A DNA stretch of 64,000 nt from Acidobacteriota bacterium. Its GTDB lineage: Bacteria > Acidobacteriota > Terriglobia > Bryobacterales > Bryobacteraceae. A program made the translations under genes and the position numbers. This document shows positions 1 through 9,551 of this stretch, piece by piece. The notes beneath the pieces were generated by a model. It made no database searches, was not told the origin of the DNA, and saw only the letters and a list, made by a program, of their open reading frames with translations. Position 1 is the stretch's first letter, and the number at the start of each line of letters is the position of its first letter. The DNA lies in the NCBI GenBank assembly GCA_026394015.1, contig JAPKZA010000498.1, positions 1-64,000 of the forward strand, read 5' to 3'.

Positions 1-85
1 CCCCGTCGGGCTCGCCGAAATCAGATTCTAGGAGAGAGTAAGTGCTGTTTTGGACAGTAGTGAAGTCCAATACAGGAACCAAACC

Positions 86-2150
86 ATGCCCATCTCTCGC
101 ATCCCCATTTACGCGCTACTAACGGGACTTTCTCTATGTGCCTCCGCCCTGGCTCAGAATCCCGACAAACCCGAAAAAAAACTAGACGTTAAACCCTCCG
201 CGCCGCTCCCCGACGTCAAGGTGAATTGGCCGGTAACGACCACGCAGACTACGACGCAGACGTTTACGACTGCGAACGGCGCGTCGGGGCTTTTTAGTCG
301 TCCCGTCAATATGAAGCTGCTGGTGCTTACCGGCGACGGCAACGAGCCGAGTTTCGCCGCGCTCAAGTTTTACCTGGACTATCTGAATCTGCCATATGAC
401 GCGGTCGTATTAAAGGGCATCGCCTTGCCTGCGCTGGAAGACGCGACCGGCCAGCGCGGAAACTACCAAGGCATTATTCTGGCTACTGGCAGCCTGGGCT
501 ATTCCAACAACGGAGCCTGGGTGAGTGCGCTGAGCACGGCGGATTGGACACGGATGGATGACTACATGCGGAACTACGGGGTGCGGGTGGTGAGCTACTA
601 CACCTATCCGGAAGCCCGCTATGGGATGGTCCCCGTGTCAGCCATGGCGACGAGCGCGGCGGCACCGGCGAGCATGGCCTTCGCAAGCGCCTCGAGCACC
701 ATCTTCCCCTACCTCGTCCGAACGAACCCGCTGAGAGTAACGGATGCCTATCTCTACTTGGCATCCGCGGCACCGGCGGTCGGCGAAACGACCACCCCCA
801 TTCTCACGATCGGCACCGGAATCGCGGGTGTTACTCACACTAAGGCTGACGGGCGGGAATTCATGGCATTGACCTTTGACAACAACCCCTACCTGATCCA
901 TTCCCTGGCTCTGAATTATGGCATCTTCAATTGGGTGACGAAAGGGATCTTTGTGGGGGAGCGGCGCATCTATCTCACTCCCCAGAATGACGATTTCTTC
1001 CTGCCGAACGACCTGTTCGTGGCGTCCATCGCCGCCTGCAGACCGTCCGCCTTCACGGTGGATCCCACGTATGACCCGTCGGCTCAGTGTCCGACCGACC
1101 GCATGGACGGCGGCGACCTCTCCGCGCTGGACGATTGGCAGAAAAGCTGGCGGTCCAGGGCCCAAACGAAAGACTTCCGCGTGACGTACGCCTTTAACGG
1201 GTTCGGCGCAACCACGGCCGGCGGCTCGCCCAATAAAGACAGTCTGTTGACGGAACTACGCACGAGGCGGGATTCCTTCTTCTGGGTCAACCACACGTGG
1301 GACCATGAGAATCTGGACTGCAAAATCCAGTCCCGAACAGCGGCATCTGCACACCGGCAACCTTTGCCGAGTCGCAAAGCCAACTGAATCAGAACATCGC
1401 GATGGCGCAAACCCTGAGCCTTCCGTTCGACCGACCGAGTATGGTTACCCCGAACATATCCGGTTTGGCGAACACGAATTTCCTGTTGGCGGCGCAGGGA
1501 GTCGGCGTTAAGTATATGGTCTCGGACACTTCGCGGCCTGAGTGGATGCCGGCGAAACCGAACATCGGCGTGCGCAGCCCCTACGTTCCTTCTATTCTCT
1601 ATATCCCCCGTCGGTCGACCAATATCTACTACAACACCAAGTCGGGCCGCTGCCGGACGAGTACAACTACTTCTACGGCCCCAACGGCATCTTCCGGCTG
1701 CCGGGTGGCGCACCTTTCTTCTCGACCACCCAGACTTACGCGCAGATTGTGGATCGGGAGAGCACGACCTATCTAGGTTACATGTTGCGGTATGAATCCT
1801 ACCCGCTCATGTTCCACCAATCGAACTTCATTCGTTTTGACGGTAAGAGCTCGCTCTTCACGGACGTGATGGCGGCGACGTTTGACAAGTTCATGAAGAT
1901 CTCCAACTTACCCGTAACCAGCTTGTCGCAGACGGCACTGGGCAAGATGATGGAGGACCGCATGGCCTTCAACGCCGCCGGGGTGCAGGCGGTTTATAAC
2001 CCGGGTTCAGGAATCACCTTCACCGCTCAGGGAGCGGCGGCGATCCCCGTAACCGGTGTCTGCGCGGCCGGGTGCCAAACCTACGGCGGCCAGAGCATCT
2101 CGTTCATTCCAATCGCGGCGGGCGGAACGGTCTCGGTCCCGTTGCTCTAA
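86..2150 (+). pseudogene. Agd3/PelA-like secreted polysaccharide deacetylase, split over three frames by two apparent 1-nt deletions
   Basis: Signal peptide (MPISRIPIYALLTGLSLCASALA). N-terminal 'LVLTGDGNEPSFAALKFYLDYLNLPYD...NYQGIILATG', then 'TPQNDDFFLPND', 'FFWVNHTWDHENLDC' in frame 2, 'NPVPNSGICTPATFAESQSQLNQNIAMAQTLSLPFDRPSMVTPNISGL...RRSTNIYYNT' in frame 1, 'GPLPDEYNYFYGPNGIFRLPGG...' in frame 0. Consistent with the CE18/NodB-like Agd3 family layout. Confidence 0.65.
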
Positions 2151-2174
2151 TTCCGCCCACTGGGAGAAGAAGAC

Positions 2175-3482
2175 ATGAGTCGATTCCTCATCGCCATTCT
2201 GGGAGCCGCCTGCATCTTGCCGGCGGCTCCCCCCCCCCGCCATCTAAGCCTGGCGGAAGCGCTCCAAGCCGCGGTGGCCCGGGCGAAGGCCGAAAACTCC
2301 CGCAGCGAAGTCGCGGCCAGCCAATTGCGGGTTTTGGAGGCGGCGAACAAATGGAAGGTGGAGTTGCGGCCTTCGCTTGGCATCTTCTCGTTCTCGAACC
2401 CGGCGTTGTTGGCGGCGACCCTCGGCTCCAGCCTGTTAATGGGGAAGCGGAACGCGCCTTCGCATTTGACGATGGAAGGCGCCCGGTTCGACGTGCTGGC
2501 GGCGGATTTGGCAGCGGAACGACTCCGGTCCCGAACCGAGATTGAGACGGCGCGGGCCTTTTTTGACCTCCTCGAAAAGCAGCAGATCGCGCAGCAACTG
2601 GAACAGGCGCTCGCCGTCAAACGGGCGAAGGAACGGGAATTCGAACGTTTGTTGCGGGTTTCCCGGGTGACCGCGGTGGACCAGGTGGCGTTTCAGCAGG
2701 AAGTATTGGAAATGGAACAACAAAAAATCGACGTCGAGATGGAGCGACGCCTGGCCAGTGTCCAGTTAGCGTCGTTGACCGGCCGGCTGGACGAAGCCGA
2801 CAATCTCGAAGTCGAGGATGTGAAGATTTCGGGCGCGTCTTTGCATGCCAAACTGCCGCCGGTGGAGAAGATGTTCGAATCCGCACTGCTTTACCGACGC
2901 GAATCGAAACTGCTGCGGGAACGAATCGACGGGCTCCGCGAGAAAGCGGGTCTGCAAAAGCTGGTTTCGGTGGACTCGGTCTCGGCTGGCTACTCCTATC
3001 TGGCCAACGGGGTTAGCGGTCTCCTCAATACGACCCGACCGAACCTGATTGGCGGCCATAGCGGACAAAGCGGCATCAATCTAACGATTCCTTTGCGGCA
3101 GACAGGCGAAAAAGCGGCGGAACGGGATTTACTGATCGCCCGCATGCACGCGCTGGAACTGGAAGCGCGCATCATGGAAAACGAACTCCGCTCGGAGCTA
3201 CTGTCGATGCGGACGGTGGTGCAGGCGAGCATGGACCGGCTCCAACTTGCCAGCCGCCGCGTCGAGCTCAGCCGAAAGAAGAAAGAGATGGTGAAGGTGC
3301 GCGCTGACAATGGATTGGGCGGATTTGGGCTCACCGCTCACGCTGAGGAAGCGGACCTGCAGGCGGAAGCGGCGCTCGTGAAAGCAAGTTGTGCGCGCAA
3401 GAATACTCTGTTCACGTTGATGGTAGTTTGCGGCTTGCAAGATGAACGAGAAGAGCTGCAACAGCAAGTTACCGGCAACTGA
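2175..3482 (+). CDS. TolC-like outer membrane efflux/export protein
   Basis: Signal peptide, long coiled-coil helices, 'HLSLAEALQAAVARAKAEN' and repeated OEP-like architecture; SD-like gggagaag upstream of ATG 2175; lies in the EPS operon. Confidence 0.75.
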   Translation: MSRFLIAILGAACILPAAPPPRHLSLAEALQAAVARAKAENSRSEVAASQLRVLEAANKWKVELRPSLGIFSFSNPALLAATLGSSLLMGKRNAPSHLTMEGARFDVLAADLAAERLRSRTEIETARAFFDLLEKQQIAQQLEQALAVKRAKEREFERLLRVSRVTAVDQVAFQQEVLEMEQQKIDVEMERRLASVQLASLTGRLDEADNLEVEDVKISGASLHAKLPPVEKMFESALLYRRESKLLRERIDGLREKAGLQKLVSVDSVSAGYSYLANGVSGLLNTTRPNLIGGHSGQSGINLTIPLRQTGEKAAERDLLIARMHALELEARIMENELRSELLSMRTVVQASMDRLQLASRRVELSRKKKEMVKVRADNGLGGFGLTAHAEEADLQAEAALVKASCARKNTLFTLMVVCGLQDEREELQQQVTGN

Positions 3483-3529
3483 CGAGACAAGGCGACATCG
3501 ATACGCAGCGTGCAAATTAAGGAAATCCG

Positions 3530-4639
3530 ATGAAAGTTAAAATCAAGAGTGGCCTATTCACCGACGCGATCGCTTGGAAGTTCGTCAAGGGTTGGCTCCT
3601 GTTGGTGATGGTGTGGCTGACGCTCCCCCCCTTTCCAGAAAAGGTGTCCGGGCGGTTTGAAGGTGGGTCCAAGACGGTGTTGGCGGGACATATCCGTGCG
3701 GTACAACTGGTGCCGGTGACGGTGGAGTTTGTTGGACGCGCGGTTTCCGTCCGCGTTAAGCCGGGACAGGTAGTGGCGGAAGGGGAGCTACTGGCGGAGT
3801 TGGAGTCCCCGGAGGTGGTGGAACGTCTGGACCGGGCTCGGCGTCGGCTGGCCTTCGCCACTTCGCGACTGCGGAGCAAACCGCAAACGGCCGCGCTGCT
3901 TTGGCGCGAACAGCAGCAAAGCACGGTCCAACAGCACCAGGAGGCCCAGTCCCGGCTGGCCGCATATTCCCTGGATGTGGTGGAGGCAAACTATGCCCGT
4001 TCGCAAAGGGAGGTTACTACGATCAGCAACCTCGTCCAGCAGCATTTGGCGACTGTACAGGACCTGGAGGCCGCTCGCCGCCAACTCGACGTGGACCTTG
4101 CGACACTGGAGAATGCAAAGCGGACGAAGACCCGACTGGAACATGAAACGCGCGCCGCTGCCTCCCAGCTCAAGATGGTCATGATTCAGAAAGCAAACGG
4201 CGAACCCGCAGTGGATCCCGCGGCGGAACTGGAGTATGAGGACGCAACGACGGCCGTCGAAACGGCTGAACGACAGTTTAAGGCACTGCGGGTCGTGGCT
4301 CCGGTAAGCGGAACTGTGCTGACCGTTTCGGTGCAACCGGGCGAGGCCGCGGGTGGATGGGCTCCGTTGTTTCAAATGGCCGATCTCCAGAAATTGCAGA
4401 TCGAGGTACCGGTTACGGCGCGGCTCGCTGGCATGATTCGTGGTGGCAGTCCCGTCAATGTTGTAATTCCAGGAGATCCGCCGCAGGCGGTTCCCGCCAG
4501 CGTGAAAGACATTCAACTCGTCCCGGATCAACTCGAACGTTCGCACGTGGTTCGAATTGTCGTGCCGAATCCGCAGCCAGGGAGTATCTTGATAGGAATG
4601 GAGTGTACTGTTGAATTTGCCCATGGGGGCATGCTTTGA
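3530..4639 (+). CDS. HlyD/RND-type periplasmic adaptor (membrane fusion) protein
   Basis: Single N-terminal TM; biotinyl-lipoyl-like halves 'VSVRVKPGQVVAEGELLAELESPEV' and 'VVAPVSGTVLTVSVQPGEAAGGWAPLFQMADLQKLQIEVPV' flanking a coiled coil. Confidence 0.85.
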   Translation: MKVKIKSGLFTDAIAWKFVKGWLLLVMVWLTLPPFPEKVSGRFEGGSKTVLAGHIRAVQLVPVTVEFVGRAVSVRVKPGQVVAEGELLAELESPEVVERLDRARRRLAFATSRLRSKPQTAALLWREQQQSTVQQHQEAQSRLAAYSLDVVEANYARSQREVTTISNLVQQHLATVQDLEAARRQLDVDLATLENAKRTKTRLEHETRAAASQLKMVMIQKANGEPAVDPAAELEYEDATTAVETAERQFKALRVVAPVSGTVLTVSVQPGEAAGGWAPLFQMADLQKLQIEVPVTARLAGMIRGGSPVNVVIPGDPPQAVPASVKDIQLVPDQLERSHVVRIVVPNPQPGSILIGMECTVEFAHGGML

Positions 4640-6102
4640 CCAGATCGGTCCTCTTGACCACCGACGGCACCTATCCGCATTACAGCGGCGGGGTTAGCAC
4701 GTGGTGTGATCAACTGGTGCGGCATCTGGCCAACGTGGATTTTCATCTCTTATCCATCGTCCACTCGCCGTATCAGCCCCAGGTCTACAAGCTGCCCCAA
4801 AATGTTCGCAGCCTGGAGGCGATCTCCCTTTGGGGCAACGAGGATCCTGGCTTTCCGTCCGGCTCCTTCGCGGACTCGTACGAACGGAAGCTGCGAACGA
4901 CAAAGGAGAAGATCGCCGAGGGTTTTGTGCCATCGTTTGCAGTAGTCGTGCAAAGCGTCTTTGCTGGCTCTGCCGCCGATGCGATGGCGTTTGGGCAAGC
5001 GCTAGCGCGGTTGCAGCGTTACTTTGAAAGCTATGACTACGCGGAAACGATGACTTCATCGCTGGCGTGGGCATGCTTCAAGAAATGTAGCGCCCAACCG
5101 GCCGCTCTGTCGATGGAAGATGCGACTACCTGCATGCGTTGGCTCGTGCGGTATTTAACCATCACGGCTCGCCCGAACATTGTTACCGATGTGGTGCACG
5201 CCTCGATGGCCGGGTTGGCGGCCGTGCCGGGCGTGCTGTCAAAGATCCAGTACGGCACCTATTTTTTGATTACTGAACACGGGATTCACTTACGCGAGCT
5301 GTATATGTCCTTGTCGAGGATGAACGGGAGTGAGCCGTGTCGTCGCTTCCTGCTGGGCTGGAATCAGGCGATCGTCGGCATGAACTATTACTATGCCGAC
5401 CACGTGACTTGCCTGGGTGAATTCAATCAGAAATGGCAGGTGGCTTTTGGCGTCGATCCAGCGAAAGTGGAATTCGTCCCCAATGGCGTCGACCCGCTTC
5501 GCTTCTTCCCGGAGCCGAGGGCCCCGTCGGCCCGACCAACCGTGTTGACGCTGGCCCGTATCTTCCCCTTGAAAGGGATTGACACGTTGCTGCGCGCCGC
5601 GGCGATCGTACGCGATCAAGTCCCCCTCGTGAAGTTCCGTATTCTGGGCGATGTTGCCGATCCGGCGTATTTTGCGGAATGCCAACGGATTATTGCGGAG
5701 AACCAATTGGAGATGGCAGTCGAGTTTGGGGTGACCAAAGAGGCAGGATTGGAGCTGCGCAGGGCCGATGTGTTTTGCCTGCCGAGCGTGTCCGAAGGAT
5801 TGCCGTATACGATTCTGGAGGCGATGTTTTCCGGCTGCCCGGTGGTGGCCACCGATGTGGGGAACGTCAGCGATGCCCTGAGCGGGACCGGCTTGTTAGT
5901 CAGACCGAACAACCCGCCAGAGCTGGCTCGGGCTCTTTTGACCGTTTTGGATGGACCGGGGGCATCTGGCTTGCGGGACAAGTTATCCGCGGCGGCGTTG
6001 GAACGGGCGCGACAACACTATACATTGGAGAAGGCCATTCGCCCGTTCCAGTTTCAGTACGAGGGGAGGCAACATTGTCACCAAACACTCCAAAGTGCTT
6101 GA
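4636..6102 (+). CDS. pelF: PelF-like GT4 glycosyltransferase (DUF3492 type N-terminus)
   Basis: 'TTDGTYPHYSGGVSTWCDQLV' N-terminus typical of PelF; GT4 C-terminus 'PSVSEGLPYTILEAMFSGCPVVATDVGNVSDAL'; TTG start overlaps the upstream stop. Confidence 0.8.
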   Translation: MTRSVLLTTDGTYPHYSGGVSTWCDQLVRHLANVDFHLLSIVHSPYQPQVYKLPQNVRSLEAISLWGNEDPGFPSGSFADSYERKLRTTKEKIAEGFVPSFAVVVQSVFAGSAADAMAFGQALARLQRYFESYDYAETMTSSLAWACFKKCSAQPAALSMEDATTCMRWLVRYLTITARPNIVTDVVHASMAGLAAVPGVLSKIQYGTYFLITEHGIHLRELYMSLSRMNGSEPCRRFLLGWNQAIVGMNYYYADHVTCLGEFNQKWQVAFGVDPAKVEFVPNGVDPLRFFPEPRAPSARPTVLTLARIFPLKGIDTLLRAAAIVRDQVPLVKFRILGDVADPAYFAECQRIIAENQLEMAVEFGVTKEAGLELRRADVFCLPSVSEGLPYTILEAMFSGCPVVATDVGNVSDALSGTGLLVRPNNPPELARALLTVLDGPGASGLRDKLSAAALERARQHYTLEKAIRPFQFQYEGRQHCHQTLQSA

Positions 6103-7583
6103 CCGCTCCTCCTCCCGGCGGCAATCTTCGTCCGGCGCTGGACGCCTTCGACCTTGCCGTCCGACTGGAAATGGAAGGAGTGACCGACGAGGTCGCCCGC
6201 GTTGAATTCGGGTCCTCCTCGACGTTCGCACTCGCTCGGGAGCGTCTTCACACGGTCATTGGCGGTGACTACCCTGTAACCAAGCCCCCGGAGAAGCCTC
6301 GTTTGGCGCAATTCTTCAACGGAGTCGCTTTCGCGCTACCCATCCTTATCTGCACGATCACTTCGTTGTTGTACCGTATTTCCCTGTGGGGGGGCGATCT
6401 TTCCGCCGACCTTGCCACGGCCGTCGCGATTGGTACAATCTCGAGTTTTCTTGTCACTGGCGGGATCATCCAGGCCTCCGCCCGCCGGACGCTCTTCCAG
6501 ATTCAATGTGAACAGTGGGACGAGGCCTGCACTACCTGTTATCACTGGACATTTCTGGGTGTAAAGAGCTTGGTGGTTACCCTCGGGCTCGGGTGGGCCC
6601 TCAATCAGTATTTTCGCTGGGTGCCGACACCGATTGACGGGGTAGCGCTAGCCTTTCACTTTTTCCTCGGCCTACTCTGGCTGGCGGGCGGGATTCTTTA
6701 CGTCCTGGAGATGGGCTGGGCGGTAGGAGCGGCGGTGCTGGCGGGTATCGGAGTTGTTGCCTCACTGCACTGGGGCGCGGGTGTTTCGCTGCTGGGAGCC
6801 CAACTGGCCGGAGTGGCCGCCACTGCCGCGATCGCCTTCGCCGTCTCCGGCATTACGATGCGGCGGAAGCGGAAACAGAAGGGCCGTGGCGAACACTTTT
6901 CTCTTCGCGTGGCGCACAAGATCGGACCCTATTTTCTGTACGGCTCCTGCTACTACCTATTCCTGTTTGCCGACCGCATCCTCGCCTGGACCGCCCAAAC
7001 CACCACTTCCTCGCTGCCGCTGCAATTCCGCGGCGATTACGAGACGGCTCTGGATATCGCCATGATCGCTTTTATTGTGCAGGCCGGTTGGGTCCACCTG
7101 TCCGTCCTCGCTTTCTACCGGCGAATGAACACCGCTCAAGAAGGCTTCAATGTCCGGGAGTCGGTCGCCTTCAATGCCGAACTGCGGCGCTTCTATTGGC
7201 GACGGGCCGTATGGTTCCTGCCGGTCGCCAGTGCCTTGGGGCTGGCGACTTATTCGATTGCCGTTCACTACGGGTTGCTCCCCACCGAGGGTATGCGGAA
7301 GGTGGCCGGGGTGGCGGTGGCGTCCTATCCGCTGCTGGTTTTCGGGCTTTGGAATACCAGTCTTTTCTTTGCGCTCTCCCGTCCGGAAGGGGCATTGCGC
7401 TCCATCCTCGCCAGTCTGGTGGTCAACGTGATTGTTGGCTATGCCTGCTCGCGGGTCGGCCAGTACGATAGCGCTGTATACGGGTTCGCGGCGGGCAGCG
7501 CCGTCTTCGCTATTCTAACGACGGTCACCTATCTCCGGCTGAGTCGATCTTTGGACTATCACCACTTCGCCTCGGCGGCTTAA
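6075..7583 (+). CDS. pelG: PelG-like polysaccharide flippase (MOP superfamily-like) with N-terminal soluble extension
   Basis: Polytopic hydrophobic protein directly after pelF; TTG start 6075 preceded by SD GGGGAGG (6063-6069); overlaps the end of pelF by 28 nt; 'LFQIQCEQWDEACTTCYHWTFLGVKSLV' and 'GPYFLYGSCYYLFLFADRILAWTA' PelG-like segments. Confidence 0.6.
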   Translation: MSPNTPKCLTAPPPGGNLRPALDAFDLAVRLEMEGVTDEVARVEFGSSSTFALARERLHTVIGGDYPVTKPPEKPRLAQFFNGVAFALPILICTITSLLYRISLWGGDLSADLATAVAIGTISSFLVTGGIIQASARRTLFQIQCEQWDEACTTCYHWTFLGVKSLVVTLGLGWALNQYFRWVPTPIDGVALAFHFFLGLLWLAGGILYVLEMGWAVGAAVLAGIGVVASLHWGAGVSLLGAQLAGVAATAAIAFAVSGITMRRKRKQKGRGEHFSLRVAHKIGPYFLYGSCYYLFLFADRILAWTAQTTTSSLPLQFRGDYETALDIAMIAFIVQAGWVHLSVLAFYRRMNTAQEGFNVRESVAFNAELRRFYWRRAVWFLPVASALGLATYSIAVHYGLLPTEGMRKVAGVAVASYPLLVFGLWNTSLFFALSRPEGALRSILASLVVNVIVGYACSRVGQYDSAVYGFAAGSAVFAILTTVTYLRLSRSLDYHHFASAA

Positions 7584-7585
7584 CC

Positions 7586-9034
7586 ATGCAAATCTGGACT
7601 GACTTTCTTCGCGTCGCCGTGTCGATGTTTGGGCTCTTCTTGCTCCTTCCGGCGTTGGCGGAAAGGATGTCCCGCACGGGCGCAACGGCTCGATTTCCGG
7701 ATCTTCTCGCTGTTGGGTTTGTCCGCACAGCACTCTTTCTGGTCTTTCTCGGCTTGCTGCTCGGGCCTTGGAAACTGTACTTACCGGGCGTCGTACTCAG
7801 CGCCTACGCGGTCTGGATCTTGAGCACTGTGTTGCTCGCTTCCCGGAATGGGTGGCTCTACGACGGCGACGCTTGGACGACTGGCTATGCCCGACTATTG
7901 CGCAGCATCGAGCAACGCGGTCAACTGCGTCACGTGTGGAATACTACTGTCGAGTTATCTCAGGAGTACCTCGTGCTGACGATGTTGATCCTGGCGATGT
8001 TTCTGCATTTCGCGTGGTACCCGATTTCCAATTTCCGCTTCTCGTCGGCCGCGGGGTATGCGCAAACTCTGGCGTTGGGCACGCTGCTCAACGGTTCGGC
8101 TTCGACGCGGGACGCTTCGGTCGCGTTATTAGCACCCATTGCCCTCGCAAGTGGTTCGGATGCCGCCACCGTTGTCCGCCTCAGCGTTCCCCTGCTGTAC
8201 CTGCTTATCCTCAGCGCGATCGTCTGTTGTTGCTCTGCATATTCCCGTTCCCCTTGGGCGGCGGCGTTGGCGGTGATCCCGTTCTGGCTCTATTCGTCCG
8301 GACCAGGGAAAGAAGCGGCCACGACGCCTGATGGCACCCTTTGGGCGACCCTGGTGTTGGTTGCCGCCGTCGGGGCCGGACGCCGATCGGTTGGTACCGC
8401 TTGCTCCGGATTGCTGCTGACCTGGTTCTTGACGCCATCTTTTCCGGAGTTGCTCTTCGTCGCTCTGGCGAGCCTCGCGATTGGACTGGTGGGCGATGCG
8501 CTCATGCGCTTGGGGCCCCCCGTCGTGCGGAGAATCTGCGTCGCCGCGCTCGTCGTGTTTGGCCTTTTTTCGCTGGCTGCGCCGTTGCGATCGGTCCCGA
8601 GCCAAGGTCCGTTCCAGTATGAATCCGCCGCCCGGGCGGCGGATCGGATTGCGCGGGAGTTCCCGAGGAACCGTTGGATCGTGGTCTCTCCCATGCATGA
8701 GGCGGCGTTCGTCACCGGTCGTGGCTGGCATAAAGAGTTGCCGGAATTTCTTGAGGAGTTTCCCACCAGCGCGGCGACCGATAAGGCTTTTCGACTTCCC
8801 TTCGAAGTTGCCGACACTTTCTTTTTTGTTGAGAAACGGCCGTTGCCCCAAGGCGCAAGATTGGCGGTTCCCGGAAATTCGTCAAACAGCTTCTACTACG
8901 CAACCGGGCCAGGGAGAACCTCCATTGCCTTTCGCGCCGCCGAGTTCATCGCCGCTTATTCGTCGTCCCATCACGGCGTGACCGTCTTTCATGAGGACGA
9001 CGATCTGGTTGTCTACCAGATCCACCCGGAATGA
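7586..9034 (+). CDS. Polytopic membrane protein with C-terminal soluble domain, function unknown, in the EPS operon
   Basis: 482 aa, about 8-10 hydrophobic segments, starts 2 nt after the pelG-like stop; no recognised motif. Confidence 0.7.
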   Translation: MQIWTDFLRVAVSMFGLFLLLPALAERMSRTGATARFPDLLAVGFVRTALFLVFLGLLLGPWKLYLPGVVLSAYAVWILSTVLLASRNGWLYDGDAWTTGYARLLRSIEQRGQLRHVWNTTVELSQEYLVLTMLILAMFLHFAWYPISNFRFSSAAGYAQTLALGTLLNGSASTRDASVALLAPIALASGSDAATVVRLSVPLLYLLILSAIVCCCSAYSRSPWAAALAVIPFWLYSSGPGKEAATTPDGTLWATLVLVAAVGAGRRSVGTACSGLLLTWFLTPSFPELLFVALASLAIGLVGDALMRLGPPVVRRICVAALVVFGLFSLAAPLRSVPSQGPFQYESAARAADRIAREFPRNRWIVVSPMHEAAFVTGRGWHKELPEFLEEFPTSAATDKAFRLPFEVADTFFFVEKRPLPQGARLAVPGNSSNSFYYATGPGRTSIAFRAAEFIAAYSSSHHGVTVFHEDDDLVVYQIHPE

Positions 9035-9059
9035 GATCGGTGTTGAATCGATCCGCCGC

Positions 9060-9509
9060 TTACTCGGGAACGCTCAATCGGATCCCGTACGGCGGTAGGA
9101 TCGTCGCTGGGGGCGCCTTGGGAGGCGGCGCGGTGAGAAGAGCAATCCGCTTTCCGCGCAGTGCCTCCAGCACGGCAAGCACGCGCTGAAACGGGGCTCG
9201 AGCGTCAGCCTTAACGTAAACGGAACCCGAGGTCAGTCTGCTCAGCGTTTCCGGCGCAACGGACGTGACGCCGTCGAACACGGTGCCGTCTGCGGTGATG
9301 GCAATCACTTTGGCTTCGAGTGCATCCGCTTCGGGCAAAGGCACCGCGCGGGAAGCCACCGCCATCTTCACGGAAACGCCCGCCATCAGCACAGGCTCGT
9401 CGTTCTCGAAGGTGATCTGTCCGAGAGCAGCAGCGAGCGTCCATGCGGTCTGGATCGCGTCGGAGCCGTGCAGTGCCGGGTCGTTGATGTGGACGGCCTT
9501 GTCGGCGCA
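9060..9509 (-). pseudogene. Gene remnant: EtfB-like fragment fused in frame to an ExbD/TolR-like fragment
   Basis: Open frame without a good start: 'CADKAVHINDPALHGSDAIQTAWTLAAALGQI' resembles an internal EtfB segment; 'VIAITADGTVFDG...LTSGSVYVKADARAPFQRVLAVLEALRGKRIALLT' resembles the ExbD periplasmic domain. Confidence 0.45.
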
Positions 9510-9510
9510 T

Positions 9511-9532
9511 TATAGTGTACTAGTCCACTATA
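9511..9532. promoter_or_regulatory. Perfect inverted repeat TATAGTG-N8-CACTATA, candidate operator
   Basis: Sequence TATAGTGTACTAGTCCACTATA; 7-bp perfect arms. Confidence 0.5.
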
Positions 9533-9551
9533 ACAATTCCAGGAAAATGTG

